Counted from the stretch's first letter, positions 42,757-54,373 are shown. The stretch: 64,000 nucleotides of DNA from Castanea sativa (GCF_040712315.1 NC_134013.1:48746001-48810000), one strand, 5' to 3'. Numbers and translations are program-made. Notes: a model not told the origin generated them from the sequence alone.

Positions 42757-44219
42757 CTAGAAATTGAATCTCGATTGGCGTGTATGAAGCCCCCTATCAT
42801 CCCTGTCATTTAGTCTAACAAAATTATGAAGAGCCATAGTAGTATATACAATAAGTATTTGCATATGGAATGGAAAAGATGACATGTTTCTGATAATTCT
42901 CCATTTATTCTTCCACACACCAAAAGTGCACTCAATCACACATCGAAGAGATGAGTGAGCATGATTAAATTTTTCATGTCTACTTCTACGGCTTCCACCT
43001 CTCCTTCGAAATTCCTGAAGATGGTAAGATATCCCCTTGTACGGTGCCAAATAGCCTTTCATTATTGGGTATCCAGAATCAACTACATAATATTTCCCTA
43101 GAAAAAAAAATTTAATTATATTAACACACACACACACACACACACACACAATATGTCATTATAATGAACAATTGATTAACCAATTACAAACCTGGTGGTG
43201 GGTTTGGAAAGTTACTTTGTTTACTAATAGTATCAAGAAAAATGGAGGTGTCGTGTGCTGCACGTTCCCATCCAGGCAAAACAAATGTGAATAACATATC
43301 AAAGTCACATGCAGCCATCACATTTTGGGTTGGATATCCCTTTCTTCCAAAGTATGGAATGGACTTATCAGTTGGTACAACTGCTATCACATGTGTGCCA
43401 TCAATCGCACTGATGCAATCCTAATAAAAACATTAATAGTTTTCAATTCCACATGCATTGTATTATCTTATAGACAATAACACTTATTCAAATATATAAT
43501 AGTACACATACTTGGAACTGTGGCCAATAAATTGGATGGTCTTGTAATTGGGTTGGAACTTCACTAAAAGTTGGATCCGAAGGCTTTACATATGCAGCTG
43601 TAAAGCGAGCACCCAACAGAGTGATCATCTTCTCAAAATGTCTACTTATGGTTTCACCCGAATGTTGAAATATTTCTTAAACCATTCGGTTACATGTTCC
43701 ATGACCAAGTATCAGTAAACACATTGCCACTAACTCTTCTAACCTTATATTCCTTGAATGTTGAAGTCCATAGTCATGTTGTAAAACTTGACACAAATTA
43801 TGAAACACCTCATTTTTCATTCTAAACATGTTGTAACGCAATTTCTCATTACCTTCCATACAATGTCTCACCCAAGCCCACCCCTTTTGTTTAGAATTAT
43901 AACAAGGAGTCTTATTAATGTACTTATTGAATTATGTCACAGTTGCTTCACATGTAACTGCCACAAGCTGGTAAAACTCATCAGAATCTTTGTTACTATC
44001 ATCATCATCATCATCATCATCATAGTCACTATCATCATCACTGTCACTACTCTCATCATCATCATCATCATTGTTGTCATCATCATTATTATTGTCAGCA
44101 TTGTTATAATTTCCATCATTCAAGTCACTACCATCATGATTATCATAGTAATTTCTGTAATTCCCATCCATTAACAGTTCCATATAGCCACTCTCATGAG
44201 TACCATTATAATCATCCAT
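42757..44219 (-). pseudogene. PIF/Harbinger DDE transposase, three exons
   Basis: Exon 1 (44219-43512) has an acidic N-terminus, then VRHCMEGNEKLRYNMF and ITLLGARFTAAYVKP. Exon 2 (43420-43192) has CISAIDGTHVIAVVP (first catalytic Asp), SIPYFGRKGYPTQNVMA and AHDTSIFLD (second Asp). Exon 3 (43097-42757) has KYYVVDSGYP, FNHAHSSLRCVIECTFGVWK (catalytic Glu in IECTFG) and MALHNFVR. This is the DDE_Tnp_4 fold that cuts and joins transposon ends in the nucleus. The introns have GT-AG borders. Exon 1 carries two in-frame TAA codons (near 43928 and at 43677-43679), so this copy is probably inactive although all catalytic residues remain. Confidence 0.92.
43990..44110 (-). repeat. (GAT)n tract coding an Asp-rich segment
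   Basis: A run of ATC/GAT trinucleotides encodes DDDDDDDD-type stretches in the transposase N-terminus. The second Harbinger copy has a matching but shorter, more mixed Asp/Asn/Ser tract (60540-60700). Confidence 0.85.
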
Positions 44220-44748
44220 ATTGGTTTAGTCTATACAACAAAGTAACAAATAATCAACCATTGCTAATACTACTTTAATATAAATCAACATAATAATCAA
44301 CAAAGTAACAAAAGGCAACAATAACACTTTAATGAAAATTTCAAATGTGTTTACGTTACACATATATTAGTCCAAAGCTAATACTAAATATCACATAACT
44401 TAGTTTAAAGTTAATACAACATAGCTAATACAACATAAAACTAATATTAGTCCTAAGGTAATACAACATAAAGTTAATATTAGTCCTAAGCTAATACAGA
44501 GTACCACATAAGGTTGGTCACTTCTTTTGGTTCTAAATCATTCCTTGTAGCCATTGCAACTGTGACTTTGGCTCCTTGAAATTTAGGAACATCTCCCTAC
44601 ATGACATTTTCATTAAGACATAGGAAGCTTGAACCACAAACGTATTGTCCACTCCAGGAAGTGCTTTTACAATCTCCGTGACATTATCAATTGAACTTGG
44701 TGATTCTCGAGAAGTACCTGCAGACTTATTCTAACATACATTTATTAA

Positions 44749-45515
44749 TTAACTAATACGATCATCCAACATTGCAGCTCCTCCTATCTTCTTCTTTTTC
44801 TTCTGTAAGGGTATTGATTCACTAGTTCGCTTTTGTTCTGAACTATGTGATTGACTATTATGTCTTTGCTGCAAACTATCAATGTCTAAACTCATGTCAC
44901 ATTGATTGTCCTTAAATTTGTAGCTACCAGATGAATCACCAGCACCCTCCTGTGGCATTATTGGAGGGAGTGTATTTGAAGAAAGGGTCCATGCAGCTAT
45001 TCCAGTTGCTGCAACATCCCTAAATATTCTATCAAGTTGTTCTAGATTCTATGGACCTTTCAGTCGAAATTTTGTAGCTTTGGGTAATTCCTACAAAATG
45101 TAATTGTCATTTCACTCATATTACAATAATATAAAAAAAACTATCTCCAACTAACTACATATTAATAAAATACTCAACTCACCTTCAACTTTTGGTCCCA
45201 CCAATCATCGCTAGCATCAATCGTTTCCTTCACTATATCCCAACCTAGACATGGGTCAAGACTTTTCAATTTTTCCCACACTCTCCAATCACCTTTTAAT
45301 ACATCCCATCTACTTTTTAATTGGTCCTTATCATAGTTTAGACCGGTCATTTCACAAAATTTGGTCACCAAATTGATCCAACCTTTGGTACTAAAGGCAG
45401 CACCTTTTGTTCTATTCTTGGCTTCAATCTGTTCCACACAAAGGTTACAAAAAGTAGTTGTCCAACTTAGATCTCCCCATAATGCTCTAGCCTTTACCCA
45501 TCTATAGAGTTAAGC
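44749..45515 (-). CDS. Harbinger Myb/SANT-like DNA-binding protein
   Basis: The first part (about 45515-45174) reads ALWGDLSWTTTFCNLC and then a Myb_DNA-bind_3-type domain with GWINLVTKFCEMTGLNYDK, LKSRWDVLKGDWRVWEKL and DASDDWWDQKLK. After an intron (about 45173-45080) a second part holds a polar region and a basic KKKKK stretch (near 44790) that could be a nuclear signal. In Harbinger elements this second protein binds the transposase and helps it enter the nucleus and reach the ends. The intron borders and start are approximate, and I see at least one stop (CTATGGACC region) whose position relative to splicing is unclear. Confidence 0.75.
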
Positions 45516-45519
45516 AACC

Positions 45520-47776
45520 ATAAGAAATGCAAAAAATAGAATTCATAATATTCCAATCTAGTGAACTAGTTACAAATATGATTTAATAAATCCACAATTT
45601 TTTTTTTTGATGATTTGGTGTGAAACAATTGTTAGTGTTATATGAGTGAAATCCTTAACCATTGCTCAAACTATGGGCTCACACTATTAAGTGCCTTATT
45701 CAAAGATTACTAGGCATCCAATAATTATAGGCATCCAAGTCATGTATAACTGTACAGACCTACTTATATTATAGATAGAGCTATGGTTCAAATAAGCTAG
45801 AAGCCACATCTGCATCAATTTCACCTTAACTAATACCACCTCTCCCTAGTCTAATACCCCTCATTAACTAACTCTAAGCCAACTAATCAAATACAACATT
45901 ATCTAAAGCACAGATACATTATACACGTAGGCTGCATTGGCACATGCACACCTCATTAGCTGCACACGCATGCCCCATTAGTAGTAGACGCACCCCACAT
46001 TAGTAGCCCATGTACACCCTGCAACACCTCACCATGCAGCAACATATGCATGCCTCATCAGCACCCCACACACATATACATCCACACACTCCTAACATTA
46101 ATATGTGACACACTAACATGTATTTGCATCCTTAATATAAAAACATATAGGCTCCATGGCACATCTTTGACACATATTCTAGTTACCAGAACAAATATTT
46201 TGTTATTTCCTTTATCTTCAAGTTTACAACTACAACCCACCGGTTTTGAATAGTTCAATGAGAGCTGTATTTTTTGAAAATAACTTAAAGGCGGAGCAGG
46301 AAGCTTTCCTCTTGTTCTTTAAAAATATATGACTGAAAACAACCATATATCAAGTCCAAAAAAACTACTTTGATCCTAATCCTTCACATCCAAACATGTT
46401 AGATAGGAAGACTCCATGCAAGTAAAATAAACATATGAGGAACTATACCTAATAATGCATAGTTGCCAGAGCTTCGAATTGCAGAATTTCTTAATGCCAC
46501 TCACACCACCAGTATTAGTTAGCTGCTTAGGATTTTGTCTATGGTAACTTATTAGACAATTCAATCAGCATCTTTGCCCCTAATTAAACCCAATTGAAAC
46601 CTCTTAAGGTTGCCTTCAAAAACTCTAGCACAGAGAATATATTGTTCAAACAACTATCTTGCTGCCTCAATCTAAACATAAGAAAGTTCAAGGAAGTTGA
46701 TGAACTAAAATTCCTTGTATGTCTATCAAGTTAACTTCAGGAAAAAGAATGCTTTATAAAGTTCCCTATTATAGATTCTCTTAATTTATAAGGTACCCTA
46801 CCATCTGTACTACCCCACAGGAACTAAAATACCCAATTCCAATTCCAAAGAAGTCAAACCTGAAACAAAAACTAAAATACCCAATTCCAAAGAAGACCCA
46901 AATCATGCTAAAATTAAAAAATCAGATCTCAATCCAAAATGACTTGAATAGAGAAAGGGGGGTTGGACGATTTTTTGTCATAAATTAAAAGGTGACTTGA
47001 ACATGGAAATATACAAAGCATGTAAAGATAGAGCATCCACAAAAGAAAAAAAAAATACAAAGCATGTACCCATAAATTTTTTCAGTACCCAAAAGAGAAC
47101 AAATAGATCATTAGCAAGAACAAATAAAGCATGCACAGATCTGAAAAATTTTCAACAAATATTTCAAAATCTCTGGTGGTACATGGTGGTTTTTGGTAGC
47201 AGATCAGTGTTACTTGGTGTTTTGTTGATCAAAATCTCTACCTTCAAAATGTTTTTCTCATATCAGATTAGACATAAATAAAATTTTTAAAAAAATATAC
47301 AGAGAAATGCGCATTGATGAAGACGAAGAGGAAGAAGTTTCAATGGATGACAAAGGCAAGAGAGACTTTTACCACGGAAAGGCTTGTAGTCGCACGGAGA
47401 GGGCAGAGCAGAGAGAAGAGAGGATGGTGTGAGTGAGCTTCAGAGAGGGCAGAGGTCAGAGCAGAGAGATGAGAGGAATGAGGAATTTGGCGTGAGAACA
47501 TCTTCTGATTTATCAAAGGGTAAAGTTAGATTTTCAATAAAATGTGAAGGGACATTTGGTAACTGCACACAGAGTCCAACAGATATATAAATCAACGCGC
47601 ATGGGCTTTTCCAAAATGCTCTGAATAGCTCCATAATATCAACGCGCGCTCTCTTCACATTTGCAAAATGCAACTTTTTCTAAAAAGTTGCTTTTTAGAC
47701 TTCACCAAACGCACATAATATGTTTATGGTTTCAAAAAGTGCTTTTTGGGTTGGGAAAGCTGAAACAAACAGGCAC
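45520..47776. other. 5' region of Harbinger element copy 1
   Basis: Upstream sequence of the Myb-like gene out to the terminal inverted repeat. It holds (CA)-rich and AC-rich text near 45930-46090, and a purine-rich block (47320-47480) that may be the transcribed leader. No further ORF is supported. Confidence 0.5.
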
Positions 47777-48179
47777 TTAAAGGAACTCTCTTACATACAC
47801 GATTGAAATTGATTTGGGGACTTTGTTTTTGAGGAGCCCAAGCACTAATGAACCTATGAGCACTTACTATTTATTAGCAGCTTGGGGTTAGTCTAAGAGA
47901 TAATTAGAGCCTGTTTGGTTTAGATGAGTTTTGGATCATATTACTCAAAACTCATAACTGAGTTCTCAAAACACGTGGGACCCACACAAATTTTTTTATT
48001 TGGCTTGATTTCCTAATGTTGTTTTCATCACTCAAACTAAAATTTTTTGAGTGAGAGTGATGAAAACTGAAAACAACAAATTGATTTCAAAAGTTGAAAA
48101 CTGAGTTTTAGTGGCATAATGGTAAATATTGTGACTTTGTGGGACCTGTTTGCAATGAATGGTCAAATCAGTTTCTAGA

Positions 48180-49202
48180 TGTTAAGAAATATGTGTTTCA
48201 CTTGTTTAGAACATATGTCATTCTTTTATGTAATTGGCCAATCCTTTGACAAAACGCACTTTACTTGTAATTGGGTAGATTTAGGATGTGTTTTATGCTT
48301 CAAGAAACTGTGTTTCAAGATCAAGTGTTGAAGTCATCAAGTCTGTCCAAGAAACAAGCTGAAAAGTGCAAGTTCATTAAAGCTCGACAACTAGCATGTG
48401 TTGAGGTTTAAAGAGCCGTTCCAGCCCCAAGGCTCGACAGCTTCTCGACAGGTGCTCGACAGCTTCTATTTGTCGAGGATTACGAATTTCAGAATCTTGA
48501 TCTGATTTTCTTGGAATCTGTGGATGTGTCTTTGGGCCTTCTTTTCTCCTAACCCTAGACATATAAAAGGATTATTTTAAGGGCCGTCAAAATATTCACA
48601 AGTTGCACAAGCATTGAAAAATCCTTGTTCAAGCAAGTTGTGGCCAGAGACAAAGTTCTTGCCCTAGTTCATCTCTCTTGTGAAGAAGTTGCTGTGTAAT
48701 GTGCACCGTAGGGTTTTGTAACCAAGCATCTTCTTGATCTTCATTGTGTGGATGAATTGAAGAACTTTGCAGCCAACAATCTTCTCTAGTTGGTGATTGA
48801 AGTCGCATACTGGGATTCGCGCAATTAGTTAGTCATGTACTTGGGAACCGTGCATTGAAAGGAGAAATTGTCACTACAGAACAAGTCCAATTGGGTATTG
48901 GGGTAAGGGTTCAACTGTAGGTTGGTAAGGTACTCGAGATTCCTTTACTTGTAAATGCTTGTTGTGATAATAGTGGAATTTCGAGAGTAGTGACCTTAAA
49001 ATCATTCGGTGGGATTTTTGCCGTGTAGGTTTTTTCCATTTGTAAACAAATCACGTGTCATTTAATTTCCGCTGCATACTTAGTTTAATTGGTGATTTGT
49101 TTGTGCTACCACGCGCTTTGCATGTTAATTTGATTAATTAATAACTTGGCTAATTAATTAACTTAATCCATCACAAGGGGTCAATACGTTTTTGGCCTAT
49201 CA
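48180..49202 (+). mobile_element. Copia-type solo LTR (1,023 bp)
   Basis: Starts TGTTAAGAAATATG and ends TTTTGGCCTATCA, flanked by CTAGA on both sides (48175-48179 and 49203-49207). A TATA box (TATAAAA, 48562-48568) and GCTCGACAG repeats in the U3 region (48430-48465) are visible. The text near 48995-49070 (CATTCGGTGGGATTTTT, CATTTGTAAACAAATCAC) resembles plant Ty1/copia LTR ends. No internal genes remain. Confidence 0.9.
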
Positions 49203-49559
49203 CTAGAGCCTTTGATATTACTGTTGGAAAGGTTTCTATTCCCTTAATTTTTCTTTTCCTCTTTCTCACGTCCCTCTCTTTGCCTCCCTCTCATTTCATC
49301 TACACTCCGTTCCCAGCGGCATCTGAGATGATGAATCGACGCTGTAAAGCAGCCTGAGATGAACACTCTGTGGTTAAAGACAACCAACCGGGGCATGGCA
49401 GAATCTTCACTGTGTTGGACTGGGCTCCATCATTGGCAGTTTTTCACACCGCATTGGGCTGAGCAATTTCTCTCTCCCTCTCTCCTCCCCTTTGCCAGAT
49501 CGGTTCGTCTCTCTCCATAATTTCATATTTTCGTGATTTGGGTCTCCGATCTAAGGATT

Positions 49560-49830
49560 TGGGTTTGAGGTTCTGTTGTGGTTGTGGTGGTTTGAGGCTT
49601 GGGTTGTGGTGGAGCTTGTGATTGTGGGTTTTCTATGCATTTGCTTGGATTTTTTGGTGGAGGTTGTGGTTTTGGTTGAGGGTTATTGGTGGGTTTATAG
49701 TTTTGATTCATTCAGATTTTTTGGTGGAGGTTGTGGTTGTGTTGAGGGCTGTTGGTGGTGGAGGTTGTGGTTGTGGATTTCTAGGTTTGTCATTGGTGGT
49801 GGTGGAGCTTGGTTGATGGTGGTGGAATCT
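49560..49830 (+). repeat. GGTTGTGGTGG-type low-complexity repeat
   Basis: Degenerate repeats of GGTTGTGGTTG and GGTGGAGGTTGTGG. Long ORFs on both strands here (Trp/Val/Gly-rich or Pro/Gln/Thr-rich) are products of the repeat. Confidence 0.8.
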
Positions 49831-50188
49831 GGGTTTGCCGTTGGTGATGGTGGAGCTGGGTTTCAGTGTAGCTGGGTTTGGGAGAATATGAAAGAGGATG
49901 AAGAGCAGAAAAGAAAAGGGATGCGGGTGAAGTAAAGGAGGAAGATTTTTTGTTAATGAGACATGGGTAGCAATAGTAGCAACACTGGGTAGTATCAGTG
50001 GGTGGGGTCTACGGTTTTGGCAAAAAGTTGTAGAGATATGTAATTGAGTTATGAGTCCAAATAGGTATTTTGCAATTTTTGAGTGAAGGTGAGGTTTGAA
50101 TAGGGAGTTATGAGTTTTGGGTTTGAGTTATGAGTTTTGAAAATTGAGTTATGAAAACTAAGCTATCTCTAAACCAAACAGGCCCTTA

Positions 50189-50990
50189 GTCATCTTATTG
50201 ACATTAGAGCAACTTTCACATCATTGAAAATTCAGTCAACTCAGACTTTTTGGCATGTTAAAGAAGGCTGAGCATCAAGGCACCAAATCAAGCAGCAGAA
50301 TACAGTTCGCAAGCTGAGCTTCCACTGTTGGGACATAGATATTCACATGTTTATGGTGGAAAACCTTAACCAAGATCCACGTAACAAATGTGGATAAAAG
50401 AATTTGTTAAAACTCTCTGGAATCACTAACATAAATTTGTAACAAAATAAAGGAGTAGATAAAGAAGCAACACTCTCCTGGTGACCCATAGCAAAAATCC
50501 TTAGGCTTGATGAGTTAGAACTGCGTGCGTGTGCGTGAGAGAGGAAGGTGAACTACACTCCTTTCACTGGCACTCTCTCCGAACACGCATTTATGATATA
50601 TTTATCTAGGTAAGAGAGCATCAGAATGTATTAGATTTAATGAGCCAAACCAATACCTTAGCAAGTAGAGGGCAAATAGCTTTTTATCGTGCTTTAATCC
50701 AAAATGCAAGATCATACCATTAGAGGTCGCCAACAAATACACAATAATAAAGTCCATTACTATTAATTTTAAAGTGCATTAAAATTGCCTAATATTAACA
50801 ATATGTGGTTATCACTATCCACTATTGAATCTAACGATGCTCAATAAAATACACTCAAACTAATCCAAGTTTCATTAAATACACAAAAATGATTATGCTA
50901 GCCCACAACACAAGATTTTAATTGTTTTTCTACACTTCCCACTTTCATGGACGTCACACCTTTCTGTGATGCTTCCTTTGATCCCTTATA
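50189..50990. other. Repeat-like DNA, no gene
   Basis: Contains GTTGGGACATAGATATTCAC near 50330, resembling LTR text, and runs into the copia pol remnant. It is probably part of an old copia element. Confidence 0.4.
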
Positions 50991-50993
50991 GCA

Positions 50994-51244
50994 GAAAACT
51001 ATGAAGGAAGAGTTGAATGCAATACTTACGATAGGGACTAGGAATGTAGTATCTGCCAACAAATCTGCTATAGGTTTTAAGAAGGTTTGAAAGATCTAGA
51101 CTTGCTCAGATGGCACTGTTAATCACTACAGTGCTCATTTGGTACCCCAGGGGTTCACTCAAGAGTATGGAATTAACTTTGAGGAAAAATTTTCTCCCAT
51201 AGCTCAACTCATTTCTTTGCGCACTCATTGCATTCTTTGACACC
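50994..51244 (+). pseudogene. Ty1/copia reverse transcriptase fragment
   Basis: In one frame the translation holds MKEELNAILTIGTRNVV, then (past two stops) SDGTVNHYSAHLVPQGF and QEYGINFEEKFSPIAQLISL. This is the N-terminal part of copia RT. The usual W at TW.LV is R, and KARLVA is SAHLVP. Stops at the KV*KI* segment show it is dead. It is followed after about 2.6 kb of inserted DNA by the RNase H part of the same kind of polyprotein. Confidence 0.85.
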
Positions 51245-51300
51245 CATAAAAAAGGTTGTCCAACAAACTAGCCCACCCAGGCCATCCGTCCGAACTCAAG

Positions 51301-51408
51301 ATGACCACTATTCAATTTGACAACTTCGACGAATCTCTGCCTTCAAAAATCGATGTCGGCAATATCTTCCAATTCTACCAGAGCTACCCTATCCAACCGA
51401 CCCAGTAA
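51301..51408 (+). other. Exon-like ORF of unknown origin
   Basis: ATG at 51301 opens a 35-codon frame (MTTIQFDNFDESLPSKIDVG, then NIFQFYQSYPIQPTQ). It ends where CCCAGTAAGT gives both a stop and a good splice donor. Composition and donor look like the first coding exon of a host gene. The GC-richer sequence to about 51640 may be its intron or UTR. It is not assigned to a family. Confidence 0.3.
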
Positions 51409-51734
51409 GTAAATTTTGACAAGATCTGAAGAGATCATACTAGATATAGTGAGATTCCTATTGAATCTTCACCATTTTGCGCCTTTCCCCAATGATATCT
51501 CGTCGTTTTTTGCCGCTTCTCATTGGATCTCCATTGTTTTCCAAATCTTCAATGCCAAATGATCCATTTGCTAGTCGTAGGGAGGCACGATTCGTCCAAT
51601 CCACCGCTCCTCTCCAACCCATTAGATTAGGCTAGGTGTTGTGTAGTCACCCCATTTCATTATGACCTACATCTAAGTTCCCGAGTCCCAATGACAAGAA
51701 ATCAAATCGCTACTAGAATTAGCATAGCGTTTGG

Positions 51735-52700
51735 AGTTTGACGAGGATAAGAACACTAAAAGTGGCATAATACAGTATAAGCCCAAGCCCAACTATGAAG
51801 TAGGAAAGAAGCCTAAGCCCAAAAAGCCTATTTTGACCTAATTTGGTCAAGGCTAACAAAGAGTGCGTGTGCCAGATGCACCCAATTTGTGGCGTATGCA
51901 TTCTCTAGATAGAAAGCCTCAAATCATTCCATTTCCATTTTGATGAGATTCTAGGAAAACTAGCCTGATCAACTAGATGTCTAAAAGTCTCATCAAATCC
52001 TAGACTCCCATTTCCCCTATATATACGCCGCATTTCAACATCCAAAGGGGAAAAAACTTTTACCCTACTGAAACTTTATCGATATATCCTCAGAATATCC
52101 AAAATAAGAGTTTTAGGCTAGAAGGGCATAAAAGAGTGAGCATTAGATTGATCTTCAGCCATCATTTGATGAGAAGATAGTCTCTTACTCACTATGATTC
52201 AAACGTCTAGTTGGTTCAAGCTTGCAAACATAACACTTAGGGTCTTCCAATCAACCCTAACCAAGTCATTTGACTCATCTTCCCACACAGATAGCTAAGT
52301 TAATTGATTTCAACCGAGGGGTCGATCAAAAACAACATCAGTATAAGTGCTACAAGAGGGAGACGGGGATCTTTTCCATGATCCACTTTCTCCTCCTCAA
52401 TTCTTATTCTTTTATTCTTTTTGTTGTTTCTTTAATCTGTGATATGTTCATTTTGTAACATAACATGCTTTGTTTTAGTTGCTTAATTGTTTTTTTTTTT
52501 TCCTGTTTTGATTGAAAAGTGTGTAGAAACCCTAATCTGCCTTGGGTGCGTACGCATCCAGGAAGATGTGTACGCACTTTTTGAACAATTAGTGTTCATC
52601 TTTTGGTTATTTTCTAGGATTCTACCTTGAATCTCAAGTGCATACGCCTGTAGAAGAGTGCATATGCACCCTTCTTACGGTGTATGCCAATTTAGGCCTC
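51735..52700 (+). mobile_element. Diverged LTR-like repeat, copy 2
   Basis: Colinear with 28140-29100 on the same strand. It includes a TATATATACG box near 52018, GGATCTTTTCCATGATCCA near 52368, and GTGCGTACGCA, GTGTACGCAC, GTGCATACGC and GTGCATATGCAC words between 52546 and 52670. It lies inside the dead copia pol. Ends unresolved. Confidence 0.6.
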
Positions 52701-53099
52701 AACCAATTTCTTGCCTTTTTTGCTTTATTTGTCATTAATGCCATGTCTATCATCTTTCCTTATCTGCTTTATCTGTCATAATTGTGTATGCATGATATTT
52801 GATTTGTTTCCTTTTGTGTGATTTCCGTAAATGCAAAATACCTAAAATATCCTCTTTCTTTCCTTTTCTTGTCTAAACCCTAATTCACTCTCTCTTTTCT
52901 CTCTCATGCATTCTCTAATTTTTACATGAACCCAATAAGGCAACTAAAAGTCCTAGAGATAAGTAAGGAAAACTAAAGACTTAAATACTTTCTAAAACTC
53001 AAAGTTAATAGTCAATTAGTATTCGATGCGCTTGAGATTAATTGGCTATTGCAATACATCAAGTACAAACCACGACCTATTGTTGTTGAAAATGTTTTT

Positions 53100-53736
53100 A
53101 CACGACAACTTGGTGGTCGTTTCCCAACAACCCTGGGCTGGTTGGGCCCAAACCCCTAATTAATTTGTATTCTGCTTTGGGTTTAACCCACAATGGGAGG
53201 TCCCAGAAATAGTTTATGTGGTAGTAGGCAGTGCTTATGTAGTTTCAACACTAGGTTGCTTGGAAATATCTATCCTGCTCGGGTAGAATATAAACTTTAT
53301 CTAACTCTTCCGCACTGTCAACCCCAATAGGTTGGTCTGGGTTCTGTAATTGCTATAATGGCAGAGATGGCTTGATTTGCTCTTTCTACTTGCCCTCATG
53401 GCTGATTGCGGCTATCAAACACTGCCGAGCTGCGTTTTGATCGTCCCTTATCACAATTATCCCCTGGTTGGTTGGGAACTTGACTTTTAGGTGTAGCATG
53501 GATGGTACAGCTTGAATTTCAGAAGAGGTATCTCGGTCACTTAATAGCCTCCTCGACTAGCCCGAATTCCAAGCAGCCTAGTGTTGAAACACTACTTGAG
53601 CACTACCTACTACCACATAAACTACTTTTGGGACCTCCCATTGTGGGCTAAACCCAAAGAAAAATACAAATTAATTGGGGTTTTGGGCACAGCTAGCCCA
53701 GGATTGTTAGGAAACGACCACCACAGCAACCTTGTC
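53100..53736. mobile_element. Foldback element with ~190-bp inverted arms
   Basis: The left arm (about 53100-53290) and right arm (about 53560-53736) are reverse complements with moderate divergence. Landmarks are GGTGGTCGTTTCC, CACAATGGGAGGTCCCA, GTTTATGTGGTAGTAGG and TTTCAACACTAGG. The spacer of about 270 bases has no recognised content. It may be a MULE-like element or other long-TIR MITE. No TSD was found. Confidence 0.78.
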
Positions 53737-53869
53737 AGTATGATAGCTTTTTCCAAGGAAGCTTTTGAAAATGGCCATTGACAGTTATTTACTGTTGCTA
53801 ATACGTTTTTGTGATGGATTTTTATCCTTTAGTGACAAACTTTGGCCATTGCAAAAAAGTTTAGTTCTT

Positions 53870-54373
53870 GTAAATGAAGAACCTCTGCATGAAGCTACAC
53901 ACCACATGTAACTAGTAGGGAGTCTTGTATACCTCACAAATACTCAACCAGACATCTCATATGCACTCCACATCTCACATTGTCACCATTCTCAAAATCC
54001 TTTGGTGTCTAAGGGGCACCTTGTTTGATACTCTTCACTTCATCTTTTAGTTGCCAATATCGCTTAACGCTTACACTGATGTTGATTGGATAGGGGATTC
54101 CACAAATTGCTATTCCACTACAAGATTTTGTTTCCTTTTGAATGACTTCCTCTTGGCGCTACAAGAAGTAGATTCTAGTTGCTTACTCCAGTATAAAAAC
54201 ACAATATTGCAAGCAAGTAAACACCATAATTGAGCTTCTTTGGCTGCGTTGGCTACTACAAGATATAGGAGTTTATTTCTCTACTATAGTATTAGTTTAT
54301 TGTCAATGCCAATGCCATTTTGATTGCTAGAAATAATGTGTTAAATCACAATGCCATTTAGATTGGCTACAAT
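53870..54373 (+). pseudogene. Ty1/copia RNase H region fragment
   Basis: Readable pieces are EEPLHEATHHM, LVGSLVYLTNTQPDISYALH (copia VGSLIYL...RPDISYAV) and, after a frame change, AYTDVDWIGDSTNCYSTTRF (copia YSDADWAGD...STTGF). Then NANAILIARNNVLNHNAI approaches the C-terminus. Several stops and shifts are present. The hAT element inserted at 54374, and the copia reading resumes after it (57079-57125, FHEYTGFHL). Confidence 0.85.

Larger units (their letters stand above)
42016..47776 (-). mobile_element. Near-complete PIF/Harbinger element, copy 1
   Basis: The left end GGGTGAGTTTGGTTCAGC and the right end, read inverted as GTGCCTGTTTGTTTCAGC, form terminal inverted repeats. TTA flanks both sides (42013-42015 and 47777-47779). 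PIF/Harbinger elements are defined by such TIRs, a 3-bp TWA duplication and two genes. Both genes are present on the minus strand: a Myb/SANT-like protein (44749-45515) and a DDE transposase (42757-44219). Two stop codons in the first transposase exon suggest it is not autonomous now. Confidence 0.93.
47907..50185. mobile_element. Non-autonomous Harbinger-type element, split by an LTR
   Basis: The left end GAGCCTGTTTGGTTTAG and the right end CTAAACCAAACAGGCCC are inverted. TTA flanks both (47904-47906 and 50186-50188). Just inside, both ends carry AAAACTCATAACT-type words in opposite orientation. Without the inserted solo LTR it would be about 1.25 kb. It begins only 127 bases from the end of Harbinger copy 1 and has similar TIRs, so it could be mobilised by a related transposase. 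The interior (49280-49940) is GC-richer with GTGGTGG repeats. Confidence 0.88.

Noticed and set aside
43788..44174. Ile/Thr-rich 128-codon ORF on the + strand
   Set aside because: Antisense of the GAT repeat in the Harbinger transposase.
49523..49935. Trp/Val/Gly-rich and Pro/Gln/Thr-rich ORFs suggesting a cell-wall protein
   Set aside because: Both come from the GGTTGTGGTGG low-complexity repeat; no signal peptide or conserved motif.
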